This document shows positions 17,972-26,387 of a stretch of 64,000 bases of DNA, piece after piece. Source of the DNA: Parasporobacterium sp. (GTDB taxonomy: Bacteria; Bacillota; Clostridia; Lachnospirales; Lachnospiraceae). The translations under genes and the position numbers were made by a program. Within the stretch, counting starts at the first letter, position 1, and each line of letters opens with the position of its first letter. Location of the stretch: assembly GCA_017459985.1 (NCBI GenBank), contig JAFUBX010000005.1, positions 62,001 to 126,000 on the forward strand, in the 5' to 3' direction. A model generated the notes under the pieces. That model was not told the DNA's origin and did not search any database. It saw only the letters and a list, made by a program, of their open reading frames with translations.

Positions 17972-18559
17972 ATGATCAGTTTCATCAAAGGAACGGTCTC
18001 CTACATCGGAGATACTTACATTATCCTGGAAAATAATCATATGGGATTTCAGATTTCCATGCCTTCCGTAAGTCTTTATTCACTTACGGAGGGCATGGAA
18101 GTGCTTATTCATACCCATCTTGCCGTAAAGGAAGATGATCTTTCCCTGTACGGCTTTACCACCTCGGAAGAACTGAAAATGTTCCGCCTCCTGATCGCCG
18201 TCAGCGGGATCGGACCGAAGGGAGCGCTGCAGATCCTGTCTTCCATCTCTCTGGAGGAACTGAAAATGGCCATTGCTTCCGGGGACGCCAAACTGATCTC
18301 CCGGTCCAAAGGAATCGGGCTGAAAACCGCCCAGAAGCTGGTTGTGGATCTGAAGGGTAAATTCAAAAACGAGGTGCCGCAGGAACTTGCAGGTTCCCAG
18401 GCAATATCCGGATCCAATGTGGAAACCGCGATCTTATTTGCGGAATCCACAGGTATCTCCAAGGCCCAGTGCATGAAAGCACTGGCCAAAATATCTTTGC
18501 CTTCTGATGCAGATGTGGATACGATCATAGATCTGATCTTTAAGAATCTGAATGTATAG
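17972..18559 (+). CDS. ruvA: Holliday junction branch migration protein RuvA
   Basis: Tetrameric DNA-binding subunit that holds a Holliday junction while RuvB drives branch migration. The 195 residues contain the N-terminal OB domain (MISFIKGTVSYIG), LSLYGFTTSEELKMF, and the two helix-hairpin-helix segments SGIGPKGALQIL and SKGIGLKTAQKLVVDLKGK, then a C-terminal RuvB-contact domain. No strong Shine-Dalgarno is seen; coupling to tpiA is likely. The coding sequence contains a long inverted repeat at 18055-18100 (separate entry). No LexA-type box is visible before it. Confidence 0.95.
   Translation: MISFIKGTVSYIGDTYIILENNHMGFQISMPSVSLYSLTEGMEVLIHTHLAVKEDDLSLYGFTTSEELKMFRLLIAVSGIGPKGALQILSSISLEELKMAIASGDAKLISRSKGIGLKTAQKLVVDLKGKFKNEVPQELAGSQAISGSNVETAILFAESTGISKAQCMKALAKISLPSDADVDTIIDLIFKNLNV
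18055..18100 (+). repeat. 19-bp inverted repeat inside ruvA
   Basis: Arms 18055-18073 and 18082-18100 pair over 19 positions with one T-G wobble (18064/18091) around an 8-base loop (18074-18081). It encodes in-frame ordinary RuvA residues (SMPSVS...SLTEGMEV). No T-run follows, so it does not look like a terminator. Confidence 0.85.
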
Positions 18560-18566
18560 GTGACAC

Positions 18567-19565
18567 ATGGCCAAAGAAAACGCGATCAATACTCATATCA
18601 TGCCGGAGGAACGGGAATCCGAGAATACGCTGCGTCCGCAGAGCTTTGATTCCTATATCGGTCAGACAAAGATCAAGGAGAATCTGAAGATCTATATTCA
18701 GGCCGCCAATGAACGGCAAGAACCCATCGATCATGTTCTTCTGTATGGCCCGCCCGGACTGGGAAAGACCACACTGGCGGGGATCATTGCAAACGAGATG
18801 CACCGCAATATGAAGATTGTATCCGGGCCTGCCATTGAATATCCCGGTGAAATTCTGGCGATCATCAAACAGCTTCCCACTGGAGGTGTTCTGTTTGTGG
18901 ATGAGATCCACAGACTCAGTAAACCTGTGGAAGAAGCCCTGTATTCGGTCATGGAAGATTTTGTATTTGATGCAGTGATTGAAAACGGGGAACAGACGAT
19001 TGTCAGAAGGATCAGTGTGGATCCCTTTACGCTGATCGGCGCCACCACGAGAGCCGGACTTTTATCGGCTCCCCTGAGAGACCGGTTCGGGATCATACAC
19101 CGGATGGAGTATTATGAACCGGAGGAACTGGCGCAGATCGTCACCAACTCCGCAGTGAAACTGAATGCGGATATTGACCGGAAGGGAGCCCTGGAGATCG
19201 GAGGCTGCTCCCGGGGAACCCCCAGGATCGCGAACCGGATTCTGCGAAGAGTCCGGGATTATGCCCAGGTCAAATACGACGGTCATATAACCAAAGAGAT
19301 CGTGGACGAAGCCCTTGGGCTGCTGGATATAGACAGAAAGGGACTGGATCTGACAGACCGTCTGATCCTTTCCACTATGATTCATAAATTCCTTGGAGGT
19401 CCGGTGGGACTGGACACTCTGTCCGCAGCCATCGGAGAAGACCCGGGTACTGTGGAAGATGTTTATGAGCCGTATCTCGTAAAATGCGGTTTTATTAACC
19501 GGACTCCGAGAGGGCGTCAGGCAACGGATCTGGCATACGCTCATCTGGGAATAAAACATGATTGA
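18567..19565 (+). CDS. ruvB: Holliday junction branch migration ATPase RuvB
   Basis: AAA+ motor of the RuvABC resolvasome. The 332 residues carry LRPQSFDSYIGQTKIKENL, Walker A GPPGLGKTTLAG (about 61-72), Walker B LFVDEIHRL, sensor-1 LIGATTRAGLLSAPLRDRFG and the C-terminal winged-helix region with HKFLGGPVGLDTLSAAIGED and FINRTPRGRQAT. It starts 7 bases after ruvA. Its final 8 bases overlap the SEDS gene. No ruvC is in the window, as usual for Firmicutes, which use RecU. Confidence 0.97.
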   Translation: MAKENAINTHIMPEERESENTLRPQSFDSYIGQTKIKENLKIYIQAANERQEPIDHVLLYGPPGLGKTTLAGIIANEMHRNMKIVSGPAIEYPGEILAIIKQLPTGGVLFVDEIHRLSKPVEEALYSVMEDFVFDAVIENGEQTIVRRISVDPFTLIGATTRAGLLSAPLRDRFGIIHRMEYYEPEELAQIVTNSAVKLNADIDRKGALEIGGCSRGTPRIANRILRRVRDYAQVKYDGHITKEIVDEALGLLDIDRKGLDLTDRLILSTMIHKFLGGPVGLDTLSAAIGEDPGTVEDVYEPYLVKCGFINRTPRGRQATDLAYAHLGIKHD

Positions 19566-21180
19566 TATTGTATATACCATATCCAAGTATCTGACTCTGA
19601 TCTGCTTTGTTGTTTTTACTATTACCTCCTTCAGAGTGCAGAGGGATATTCCGGATGAACTGAAAATCAAAAGCTATACGATGCAGCGGTCCCTGATCCT
19701 TGCGATCCATGCATTGTCCTTTTTTGTCATCTGTCTGCATGTGTTATCCGGAGATGCGCAGATAAATCTCTGGTATCTGATCGCTTTTTATATTGCACAG
19801 CTGGCATATCTTCTTGTTATGACGATGCTGATTCCCCGGTTTGTAAGACTGAACCGGGGACTGAATCATGTCATGTGCATGTTTCTGGCAATCGGATTTA
19901 TATTTCAGACCCGGCTGGATTTTGAAAACTCGGTGAAGCAGTTTCTGATCATGCTGGCAGGAACGGTATTGTTTCTGATTTTCTGCTTTTTCTGCAAACG
20001 GGCAAAATTCATGCGGCATCTGACCTGGATCTACTGCATTGCCGGGCTTGGTCTTCTGCTGCTGGTTCTGATTTTATCTACGGTATCCCGGGGCGCAAGA
20101 CTGTCTCTGGAACTCGGACCATTTTCCTTCCAACCCCTGGAATTTGTAAAGATTTTGTTTGTCCTGTTCGTCGCAGGCGCATTTCATAAATCCACTTCTT
20201 TTAAGATGGTGGTGATTACCGCAGTCTGTGCGGCGGTGCATGTGCTGATCCAGGTATTCTGCAACGACCTGGGATCCGCTTTTATTTTGTTTCTCATTTA
20301 TCTGATGATGCTTTATGTCGCCACCAGACGCTTCGTTTATGTTCTTCTGGGAACGGCCGCATTTTCCGCAGCAGCGGTTGCGGCCTATCATCTCTTCGGT
20401 CATGTAAGGGTGCGGATTCAGACCTGGCAGGACCCCTGGAAGGATATCAACGGTACCGGATATCAGATCGCCCAATCCTTATTTGCCATCGGAACCGGAG
20501 GATGGTTCGGATCGGGGCTGTTTAAAGGCAATCCTTCCAGCATCCCGCTGGTTTCCAAGGATATGATCATTTCGGCGATTTCCGAAGAATTCGGTGCGAT
20601 CTTCGGAATTTTCCTGATCCTTTTATGTCTGTGTTTTGTCCTGATGATCTTCCGGGTCGCGATCCGGATTGAGATGACCTTTTATAAGCTTCTGGCCTTC
20701 GGACTGGGAGTCTGCTATGCAGTCCAGGTATTCCTGACGATTGGCGGAGCTTTGAAATTTATTCCTCTTACCGGAGTAACCCTTCCGTTTATTTCCAGCG
20801 GCGGAAGCTCCATGCTGGCGTCCTTTATCATGCTGGGAATCATTCAGGCACTGTATGTGATCTCGGAATCCGATGTCGCCCATGAAAGACGGATGGTTGC
20901 CGCCGGGGCTGATCTTTCCGAATTTGCCGGGTATGAAGATCTCGCGGAACGAAGACAGAGGCGGCGTCCGGTACAGGATGACAGAAGCATGGAGGAACCG
21001 GATGATTTCGGTTACGAAGAAGAGGAGTACGAAGAGCTGTACGATGATTCCGGGTTTTACAGTGATTATGATTATGATGATCCGGATGGGGAATGGGAAG
21101 ATGCGGACAGACAGATCCGGGATCCCCGCAGGCATGTGATCACCCGGATTGATATGAATGATATCCATGAGAGAAAATGA
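19558..21180 (+). CDS. SEDS family glycosyltransferase (FtsW/RodA/SpoVE-like) with extended N terminus and acidic tail
   Basis: Membrane peptidoglycan polymerase of the shape/elongation/division/sporulation family. The 540-residue protein is longer than usual. About 110 N-terminal residues add extra membrane segments before the SEDS core. The core has RGARLSLELGPFSFQPLEFVKI, ISAISEEFG with the extracellular aspartate in SKDM just before it, and the C-terminal PFISSGGSSMLASF. After the last helix (about 447) comes a tail rich in E, D and Y, ending in RRHVITRIDMNDIHERK. It overlaps ruvB by 8 bases and the following penicillin-binding protein by 23, an obvious SEDS/PBP partner pair, distinct from RodA at 49669. 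Confidence 0.88.
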   Translation: MIDIVYTISKYLTLICFVVFTITSFRVQRDIPDELKIKSYTMQRSLILAIHALSFFVICLHVLSGDAQINLWYLIAFYIAQLAYLLVMTMLIPRFVRLNRGLNHVMCMFLAIGFIFQTRLDFENSVKQFLIMLAGTVLFLIFCFFCKRAKFMRHLTWIYCIAGLGLLLLVLILSTVSRGARLSLELGPFSFQPLEFVKILFVLFVAGAFHKSTSFKMVVITAVCAAVHVLIQVFCNDLGSAFILFLIYLMMLYVATRRFVYVLLGTAAFSAAAVAAYHLFGHVRVRIQTWQDPWKDINGTGYQIAQSLFAIGTGGWFGSGLFKGNPSSIPLVSKDMIISAISEEFGAIFGIFLILLCLCFVLMIFRVAIRIEMTFYKLLAFGLGVCYAVQVFLTIGGALKFIPLTGVTLPFISSGGSSMLASFIMLGIIQALYVISESDVAHERRMVAAGADLSEFAGYEDLAERRQRRRPVQDDRSMEEPDDFGYEEEEYEELYDDSGFYSDYDYDDPDGEWEDADRQIRDPRRHVITRIDMNDIHERK

Positions 21181-22636
21181 CAGAAACCTGAGGAAGATCA
21201 ACCGGGTAAGGAAAAAGATCAATAAACGGCGTGTAATCAACAAAGATATCATGAAGGTCTTTGCGTTTTTTGTTGTGATCTTTTCTGCGCTGATTATTTA
21301 TCTGTGTTATTTTCTCTCCTTTCAGGCCGGCGCTGTGATCAATAACAGCTACAACCGGCGTTCTGATGTGTTGATGAAGACCGTCCGTCGGGGAAGCATT
21401 CTGTCGGATGACGGCACAGTACTGGCGTATTCAGAGACCGGAGAGGACGGGGCAGAGCGCAGAATCTATCCCTACGGCAACATTTTTTCCCATGTGATCG
21501 GGTTTGACAGCAACGGAAGAGCCGGCATTGAGGCTGCATATAATTATTATCTTCTGACTTCCCACAATGGAATCTTTGAGAAAATCTCGAATGAATTCCA
21601 TCAGGTGAAGAATCCGGGAGATGATGTCCAGACCACCCTGAATGCAGGTCTTCAGAATTATATCTATCAGCTTCTGGGAGAAAACAGCGGAGCTGTGATC
21701 TGCATGAATCCGGACACCGGGGAGATTTACGCCATGGTCTCCAAACCGGATTTTGATCCGAATTATATTTCGGAAAACTGGGACGTCCTTTCCACAAGGT
21801 CGGACAGCGTCCTTCTGAACCGGGCAACCCAGGGACTTTATACTCCGGGATCCACCTTTAAGATCTTCACATTATACGAATACTATCTGGAACATCCGGA
21901 AACCTTTGAACAGTTTTCCTTCCTCTGCAAAGGGATCCTGGAAGTGGGAGATACGACGATCTCCTGTCTCAGCGGAGCCCACGGGCAGGAATCGCTTCTT
22001 ACGGCATTTTCCAATTCCTGCAACTGCGCCTTCGGAACCATTGGGAAGAGCCTGGATCTGGCCAGATTTCAGCAGACCAACGAAGCCTTGCTGTTCGGAA
22101 AAGAGCTTCCCCTGGATATTCCTTCTACTGCAAGCCAGTATTCCCTGACTTCCGGGGATACGGATTTTGATATTATGGCAACCTCCATTGGTCAGGGAAA
22201 TACCCAGATCACTCCGATGCATCTGGCCATGCTCATCAGCTCCATCGCAAATGAAGGAATCTGTATGAAACCGCATCTGGTCAAATATGTTTTGACTTCA
22301 GAAGGGGAAGTGACCCGAAGGTTCCGGAATGAAGTCTACACCAGACTGTTCAGTGAGAGTGAAGCCGCGATGCTGAAAGGATATCTGCGGGCCGTGGTGA
22401 CGGATGGAACGGGAAGCCCGGTTTATCCCGGAAATTTTGTGGCCTACGGAAAGACCGGCACTGCACAGAAGGAAAGTGAGACATACGGAGACTATGATCA
22501 TTCCTGGTTCGCAGGATGGGCGGAAAATAACGAGCAAAAACTCGTGGTTTGTGTTATATTGGAAAATATGGACAGCGCAGGTACCAGTGCGGTATATTTA
22601 TGTAAACAGATCTTTGATTATTATTTTGGTTATTAA
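21158..22636 (+). CDS. Penicillin-binding transpeptidase, compact class B-like
   Basis: Peptidoglycan transpeptidase anchored by one N-terminal helix (about 29-52). The 492-residue protein has the active serine in TPGSTFK (S232, K235), the SxN motif in FSNSCNCAF (about 289) and KTGTAQ (about 432). The pre-transpeptidase region is short (RRGSILSDDGTVLAYSE, then IGFDSNGRAGIEAAYNYYL). It starts inside the SEDS gene and should be its transpeptidase partner. Starts at 21158 or 21167 are both possible; neither has a clear Shine-Dalgarno. Could serve division or sporulation rather than elongation, since a separate PBP2/RodA pair exists at 46.8-50.8 kb. Confidence 0.88.
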   Translation: MISMRENDRNLRKINRVRKKINKRRVINKDIMKVFAFFVVIFSALIIYLCYFLSFQAGAVINNSYNRRSDVLMKTVRRGSILSDDGTVLAYSETGEDGAERRIYPYGNIFSHVIGFDSNGRAGIEAAYNYYLLTSHNGIFEKISNEFHQVKNPGDDVQTTLNAGLQNYIYQLLGENSGAVICMNPDTGEIYAMVSKPDFDPNYISENWDVLSTRSDSVLLNRATQGLYTPGSTFKIFTLYEYYLEHPETFEQFSFLCKGILEVGDTTISCLSGAHGQESLLTAFSNSCNCAFGTIGKSLDLARFQQTNEALLFGKELPLDIPSTASQYSLTSGDTDFDIMATSIGQGNTQITPMHLAMLISSIANEGICMKPHLVKYVLTSEGEVTRRFRNEVYTRLFSESEAAMLKGYLRAVVTDGTGSPVYPGNFVAYGKTGTAQKESETYGDYDHSWFAGWAENNEQKLVVCVILENMDSAGTSAVYLCKQIFDYYFGY

Positions 22637-22653
22637 GGGGTAAGGAATTAATT

Positions 22654-23532
22654 ATGATCAGCAGTATGACCGGCTTCGGCCGAGGAGAAATGGCCAATGA
22701 AGCTCTGAAACTGAATGCGGAACTGAAATCCGTCAATCACAAATATCTGGACCTCAGCATCAAGATGCCGAGGAAATTCAATGCGTTCGAGGGTGATATC
22801 CGCAAACTGTTAAAGGAGTATGCTTCCCGGGGGAAGATCGATCTTTATATTACATATGAAGATCTCAGTGAAAGTCAGAAATCATTGAGATACAATGCGT
22901 CTCTCGCGCAGGAGTATCTGAAATATTATCAGCTGATCCAGACGGAACTCAAAACCCAGGATGATATCCGCACATCCGTGATCGCCCGGTGTCCGGAGGT
23001 TCTGGAACTGGAAGAACAGGATGTGGACGAGGATACCCTGTGGTCCTGTCTGAAGGATGTGCTGACAGAGGCATTTACCGCCTTCCGGGAGTCCCGGATC
23101 AAGGAAGGAACTGCCCTGCGGGATAATATCCTGGAGAAATTAGCGCAGATGTCCCGGATCGCGGACTTCATCGAATCCCGGATTCCGGAGATCATTGCGG
23201 AATACCGGTCCAAACTGGAGCTGAAGGTTAAGGAAATGCTGGAAAACAGCCAGATCGATGATGCAAGGATCGCTGCGGAGGTCACGATCTATGCGGATAA
23301 AACCGCCATCGATGAGGAACTGGTACGTCTCAAGACCCACATCCGGAACATGAAAGACCTTCTGGAAAAAGGCGGGGAGATTGGCCGGAATCTGGATTTT
23401 CTTGCCCAGGAGATGAACCGGGAATCCAACACGATCCTGTCCAAATCGAATAACATTGATATAACGAATTGCGGGATCGAACTGAAAACCTGTATAGAAA
23501 AAATCAGAGAGCAGGTGCAGAACATTGAATAA
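22654..23532 (+). CDS. YicC/YloC family endoribonuclease
   Basis: The 292-residue protein begins with the diagnostic MISSMTGFGRGE and ends with RNLDFLAQEMNRESNTILSKSNN followed by EKIREQVQNIE, both hallmarks of the YicC/YloC family. In E. coli YicC is reported to be an endoribonuclease affecting small-RNA turnover. It sits directly upstream of gmk and rpoZ, the standard Firmicutes yloC-(remA)-gmk-rpoZ neighbourhood; no remA is seen between them. GGGGTAAGGA lies upstream of ATG 22654. Its last 8 bases overlap gmk. Confidence 0.9.
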   Translation: MISSMTGFGRGEMANEALKLNAELKSVNHKYLDLSIKMPRKFNAFEGDIRKLLKEYASRGKIDLYITYEDLSESQKSLRYNASLAQEYLKYYQLIQTELKTQDDIRTSVIARCPEVLELEEQDVDEDTLWSCLKDVLTEAFTAFRESRIKEGTALRDNILEKLAQMSRIADFIESRIPEIIAEYRSKLELKVKEMLENSQIDDARIAAEVTIYADKTAIDEELVRLKTHIRNMKDLLEKGGEIGRNLDFLAQEMNRESNTILSKSNNIDITNCGIELKTCIEKIREQVQNIE

Positions 23533-24109
23533 TTCGAATGGATTTCTTCTTGTTGTCAGCGGTCCCTCCGGCGCAGGAAAGGGGACGATCTGCAATGCAT
23601 TGCTGGAAAAGTACCCGGAGGAATATGCCCTTTCCATTTCCGTAACATCCAGAGCTCCAAGAGGAATGGAAGTTGACGGAAAGGAATATTTTTTCAAAAC
23701 CCTGGAAGAATTTGAGGAAATGATCCGTCTGGATCTTTTGCTGGAGCACGCCCGGTATGTCAATAACTATTACGGAACGCCCAGACAATGGGTTGAGGAG
23801 AAGCTTCAGGAAGGCGTGAATGTAATCCTGGAAATTGATTACCAGGGCGGATTCCAGGTCAGCCGCAAAATCCCGAATGTTCTGATGATCTTTATCATGC
23901 CTCCGGATCTGGAAGAATTAAAAAACCGTCTGGTATTCCGTGGAACGGAAAGCGAGGAACAGATCCTGAAACGTCTTCAGAAAGCGGAAGAAGAGATCAA
24001 AATGGCGGAACAATATGATTATATAATCATTAACGAAGATGTTGAAAAATCCGTTGAGATGTTGCATAATATAGTATTGCATGAAAAAATGAAATTAACA
24101 GGAGAGTAA
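23525..24109 (+). CDS. gmk: Guanylate kinase
   Basis: Phosphorylates GMP to GDP. The 194 residues carry the P-loop SGPSGAGKGT (about 13-22), the GMP-binding SVTSRAPRGMEVDGKEYFF, YYGTPRQWVEEKLQEG and ILEIDYQGG, and the C-terminal RGTESEEQILKRL lid. The only suitable start is TTG 23525, inside the yicC stop region: translation from there gives NNSNGFLLVVSGPSG with no in-frame ATG before the P-loop. rpoZ follows after 4 bases. Confidence 0.95.
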   Translation: MNNSNGFLLVVSGPSGAGKGTICNALLEKYPEEYALSISVTSRAPRGMEVDGKEYFFKTLEEFEEMIRLDLLLEHARYVNNYYGTPRQWVEEKLQEGVNVILEIDYQGGFQVSRKIPNVLMIFIMPPDLEELKNRLVFRGTESEEQILKRLQKAEEEIKMAEQYDYIIINEDVEKSVEMLHNIVLHEKMKLTGE

Positions 24110-24113
24110 ATCG

Positions 24114-24350
24114 ATGTTACATCCATCATATTCAGATCTTATGAATGCAGTAAACAGTGATACGGAAAACGGCGTGGAGCCGGTGGTTCAGAGCAGATAT
24201 TCCATCGTCATGGCAGCTTCCAAGAGAGCACGCCAGCTGGTGGATGGAGCAGAACCCATGGTATCCTGCAAGGAATTTAAGCCTCTTTCCATAGCGATTG
24301 AGGAGATCTATTCTCAGAAAGTCCGGATTGAGCCCACGGAAGAGAAATAA
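24114..24350 (+). CDS. rpoZ: RNA polymerase omega subunit
   Basis: Small RNA polymerase subunit that stabilises beta-prime. The 78 residues fit the family: MLHPSYSDLMNAVN at the start, then the conserved SRYSIVMAASKRARQLVDGAEP and KPLSIAIEEI. GGAGAG lies 5-10 bases before ATG 24114. It lies 4 bases after gmk, the usual partner. The next gene starts 7 bases after its stop. Confidence 0.94.
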   Translation: MLHPSYSDLMNAVNSDTENGVEPVVQSRYSIVMAASKRARQLVDGAEPMVSCKEFKPLSIAIEEIYSQKVRIEPTEEK

Positions 24351-24357
24351 CAGACAA

Positions 24358-25710
24358 ATGAAGATCAACCTTATTTCACTGGGATGTGATAAAAATCGGG
24401 TAGATTCCGAGAAGATGCTTGGACTATTGGGATCTTCCGGTTTTTCTTATACAGATGACGAATCTGAAGCAGATATTATAATAATTAATACCTGCTGTTT
24501 TATTGATGAAGCCAAATCCGAATCCATCGATACGATTCTGGAAATGTCGGAATACAAGGAGATCGGAAACTGTAAGTATCTGTTTGTCACCGGATGTCTT
24601 GCTGAGCGTTACAAAGAAGAGGTCCTTCTGCAGCTTCCGGAGGTGGATGGGTTTATCGGCACCGGCGATCTGACAGCGATTCTGGATCTGATCCGGGAGC
24701 ATGTGAACGCGGAAGAAGAAGGGATTGACGAGCAGTCTCTTTCCGAAGTCCGTGAATTTGTCTCCGCCCATGAAATGCCGGAGCGTGTGATCACAACTCC
24801 CGGTCATTACGAGTTTCTGAAGATTGCAGAGGGCTGCAACAAACGCTGTACCTATTGTATCATTCCGTCGATCCGTGGACCATACCGGAGTGTTCCCATG
24901 GAGGAGCTTCTGGATGAAGCACAGTCCCTGGCGGACAGGGGGGTTACGGAGCTGATCCTGGTGGCGCAGGAGACTACGATCTACGGCCGGGATCTGTATG
25001 GAAAGAACATGCTTCCGGAACTTCTGCATCAGTTATGCAGGATCGAAGGATTCCGCTGGATCCGGATTCTGTACTGTTATCCGGAGGAGATTACCGATGA
25101 ACTGCTGGAGGTGATTGCCTCGGAGCCCAAGATCTGTCATTATCTTGATATTCCGATCCAGCATGCATCTGATCCGATCCTTCGCCGGATGGGAAGGCGG
25201 ACCAGTCATGATGATCTGCTTCAGATCATTGCCAATGTGCGGAAAAAGGTCCCTGATATTGTGCTGCGGACTTCACTGATCACCGGATTTCCCGGAGAGT
25301 CGGAAGAGGATTTCCATATACTGAAGGAATTCGTTCAGAAGATACGGTTTGAGCGTCTGGGAGTCTTCACCTATTCCCAGGAAGAAGGTACTCCCGCCGC
25401 AGGATTTCCGGATCAGATCGAAGAGGATCTGAAAGCCGCCCGAAGAGAGGAGATCATGGCACAGCAGGAATTGATCTCTTATGAGACTCTTGCCGGATAT
25501 ATCGGCAGAACCTTCGATGTGGTGGTGGACGGATATCTTTCGGAAGAGGATGTCTATGTAGGAAGAACTTATATGGATGCGCCGGATGTGGACGGGGCAT
25601 TCTTCTTCCGGTGCGACCGTCAGCTGATGAGCGGCGAGCATGTCTCCTGCATAGTTACGAACGCCAGCAATTATGATCTCTACGGGGAGCTGGATCAGAA
25701 CAGGGAGTAA
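24358..25710 (+). CDS. rimO: Ribosomal protein S12 methylthiotransferase RimO
   Basis: Radical-SAM enzyme adding a methylthio group to the conserved aspartate of ribosomal protein S12. The 450 residues comprise an N-terminal methylthiotransferase domain with three cysteines (LGCDKNRVDSEKML, NTCCFIDEAKSES, TGCLAERY), the radical SAM motif EGCNKRCTYCIIPSIRGPYRS (about 159-180) and a C-terminal TRAM domain. PEVDGFIGTGD and the S12-type sequence distinguish it from the MiaB paralogue at 34744. I start at ATG 24358 (MKINLISLGCDKNRV); an in-frame ATG at 24298 lies inside rpoZ. Confidence 0.95.
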   Translation: MKINLISLGCDKNRVDSEKMLGLLGSSGFSYTDDESEADIIIINTCCFIDEAKSESIDTILEMSEYKEIGNCKYLFVTGCLAERYKEEVLLQLPEVDGFIGTGDLTAILDLIREHVNAEEEGIDEQSLSEVREFVSAHEMPERVITTPGHYEFLKIAEGCNKRCTYCIIPSIRGPYRSVPMEELLDEAQSLADRGVTELILVAQETTIYGRDLYGKNMLPELLHQLCRIEGFRWIRILYCYPEEITDELLEVIASEPKICHYLDIPIQHASDPILRRMGRRTSHDDLLQIIANVRKKVPDIVLRTSLITGFPGESEEDFHILKEFVQKIRFERLGVFTYSQEEGTPAAGFPDQIEEDLKAARREEIMAQQELISYETLAGYIGRTFDVVVDGYLSEEDVYVGRTYMDAPDVDGAFFFRCDRQLMSGEHVSCIVTNASNYDLYGELDQNRE

Positions 25711-25717
25711 ATCAGAG

Positions 25718-26290
25718 ATGAATATTGCGAACAGGCTTACTTTGCTGCGAATCGTTTTGATTCCTGTGTATATTATTTTTCTTCTTCTGGAAATCTCGCA
25801 TTTCCATTTTCTGATTGCAGCGGTGGTTTTTATTGTGGCTTCTCTTACGGATATGCTGGACGGACGGCTGGCCAGAAAATACAATCTCGTCTCGGACTTC
25901 GGCAAATTCGCCGATCCTCTGGCGGATAAACTGCTGGTCCTTTCTGCCATGATCTGTTTCGTTCAGCTTGGAATGATGCCGGCCTGGATATGCATTGTAA
26001 TCACTGCGAGAGAGATTGCCATCAACGGACTCCGGCTGATCAGTGCCGATAAAGGCAAGGTGATCGCCGCCTCCAAACTCGGAAAGTTTAAAACTGTGAC
26101 CCAGATGGCCTTTATCATCCTGAGCACGATCAATTTCAGTCATTATCTCGGCGCCAATGCACCTGGATTCTGTCAGGTAATTGAAGTGATCCGCGTCATC
26201 ATCATGTATCTTGCCCTCGTCATGACCGTGGTCTCCTTTATTGATTACGTCTATAAAAATCGTGATGTTTTCACCTTCCGGGAGATGTAA
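25718..26290 (+). CDS. pgsA: CDP-diacylglycerol--glycerol-3-phosphate 3-phosphatidyltransferase
   Basis: Membrane enzyme making phosphatidylglycerol phosphate from CDP-diacylglycerol. The 190 residues have several hydrophobic segments and the CDP-alcohol phosphotransferase signature DMLDGRLARKYNLVSDFGKFADPLADK (about 46-72; the D-G-x2-A-R-x8-G-x3-D-x3-D pattern). The N terminus MNIANRLTLLRI is typical. ATG 25718 follows rimO by 7 bases. A strong hairpin closes the run 20 bases later. In related genomes cinA and recA usually come next on the same strand; here recA is inverted and cinA absent. Confidence 0.95.
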   Translation: MNIANRLTLLRIVLIPVYIIFLLLEISHFHFLIAAVVFIVASLTDMLDGRLARKYNLVSDFGKFADPLADKLLVLSAMICFVQLGMMPAWICIVITAREIAINGLRLISADKGKVIAASKLGKFKTVTQMAFIILSTINFSHYLGANAPGFCQVIEVIRVIIMYLALVMTVVSFIDYVYKNRDVFTFREM

Positions 26291-26310
26291 AAAGCTGTTT
26301 CAATGAAATC

Positions 26311-26345
26311 AGGGCCTTCGCTTTCGCGAAGGCCCTTTCGTTATA
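26311..26345 (+). terminator. Rho-independent terminator after pgsA, possibly bidirectional
   Basis: Perfect 11-bp stem AGGGCCTTCGC/GCGAAGGCCCT with a TTTC loop (26311-26336), followed by TTCGTTAT. It lies between convergent pgsA and recA; the minus-strand flank is only mildly T-rich, so it mainly serves pgsA. Confidence 0.85.
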
Positions 26346-26387
26346 AAGGATATCATGATTATCTGATTTCCTGACAGGAACTTTGGA

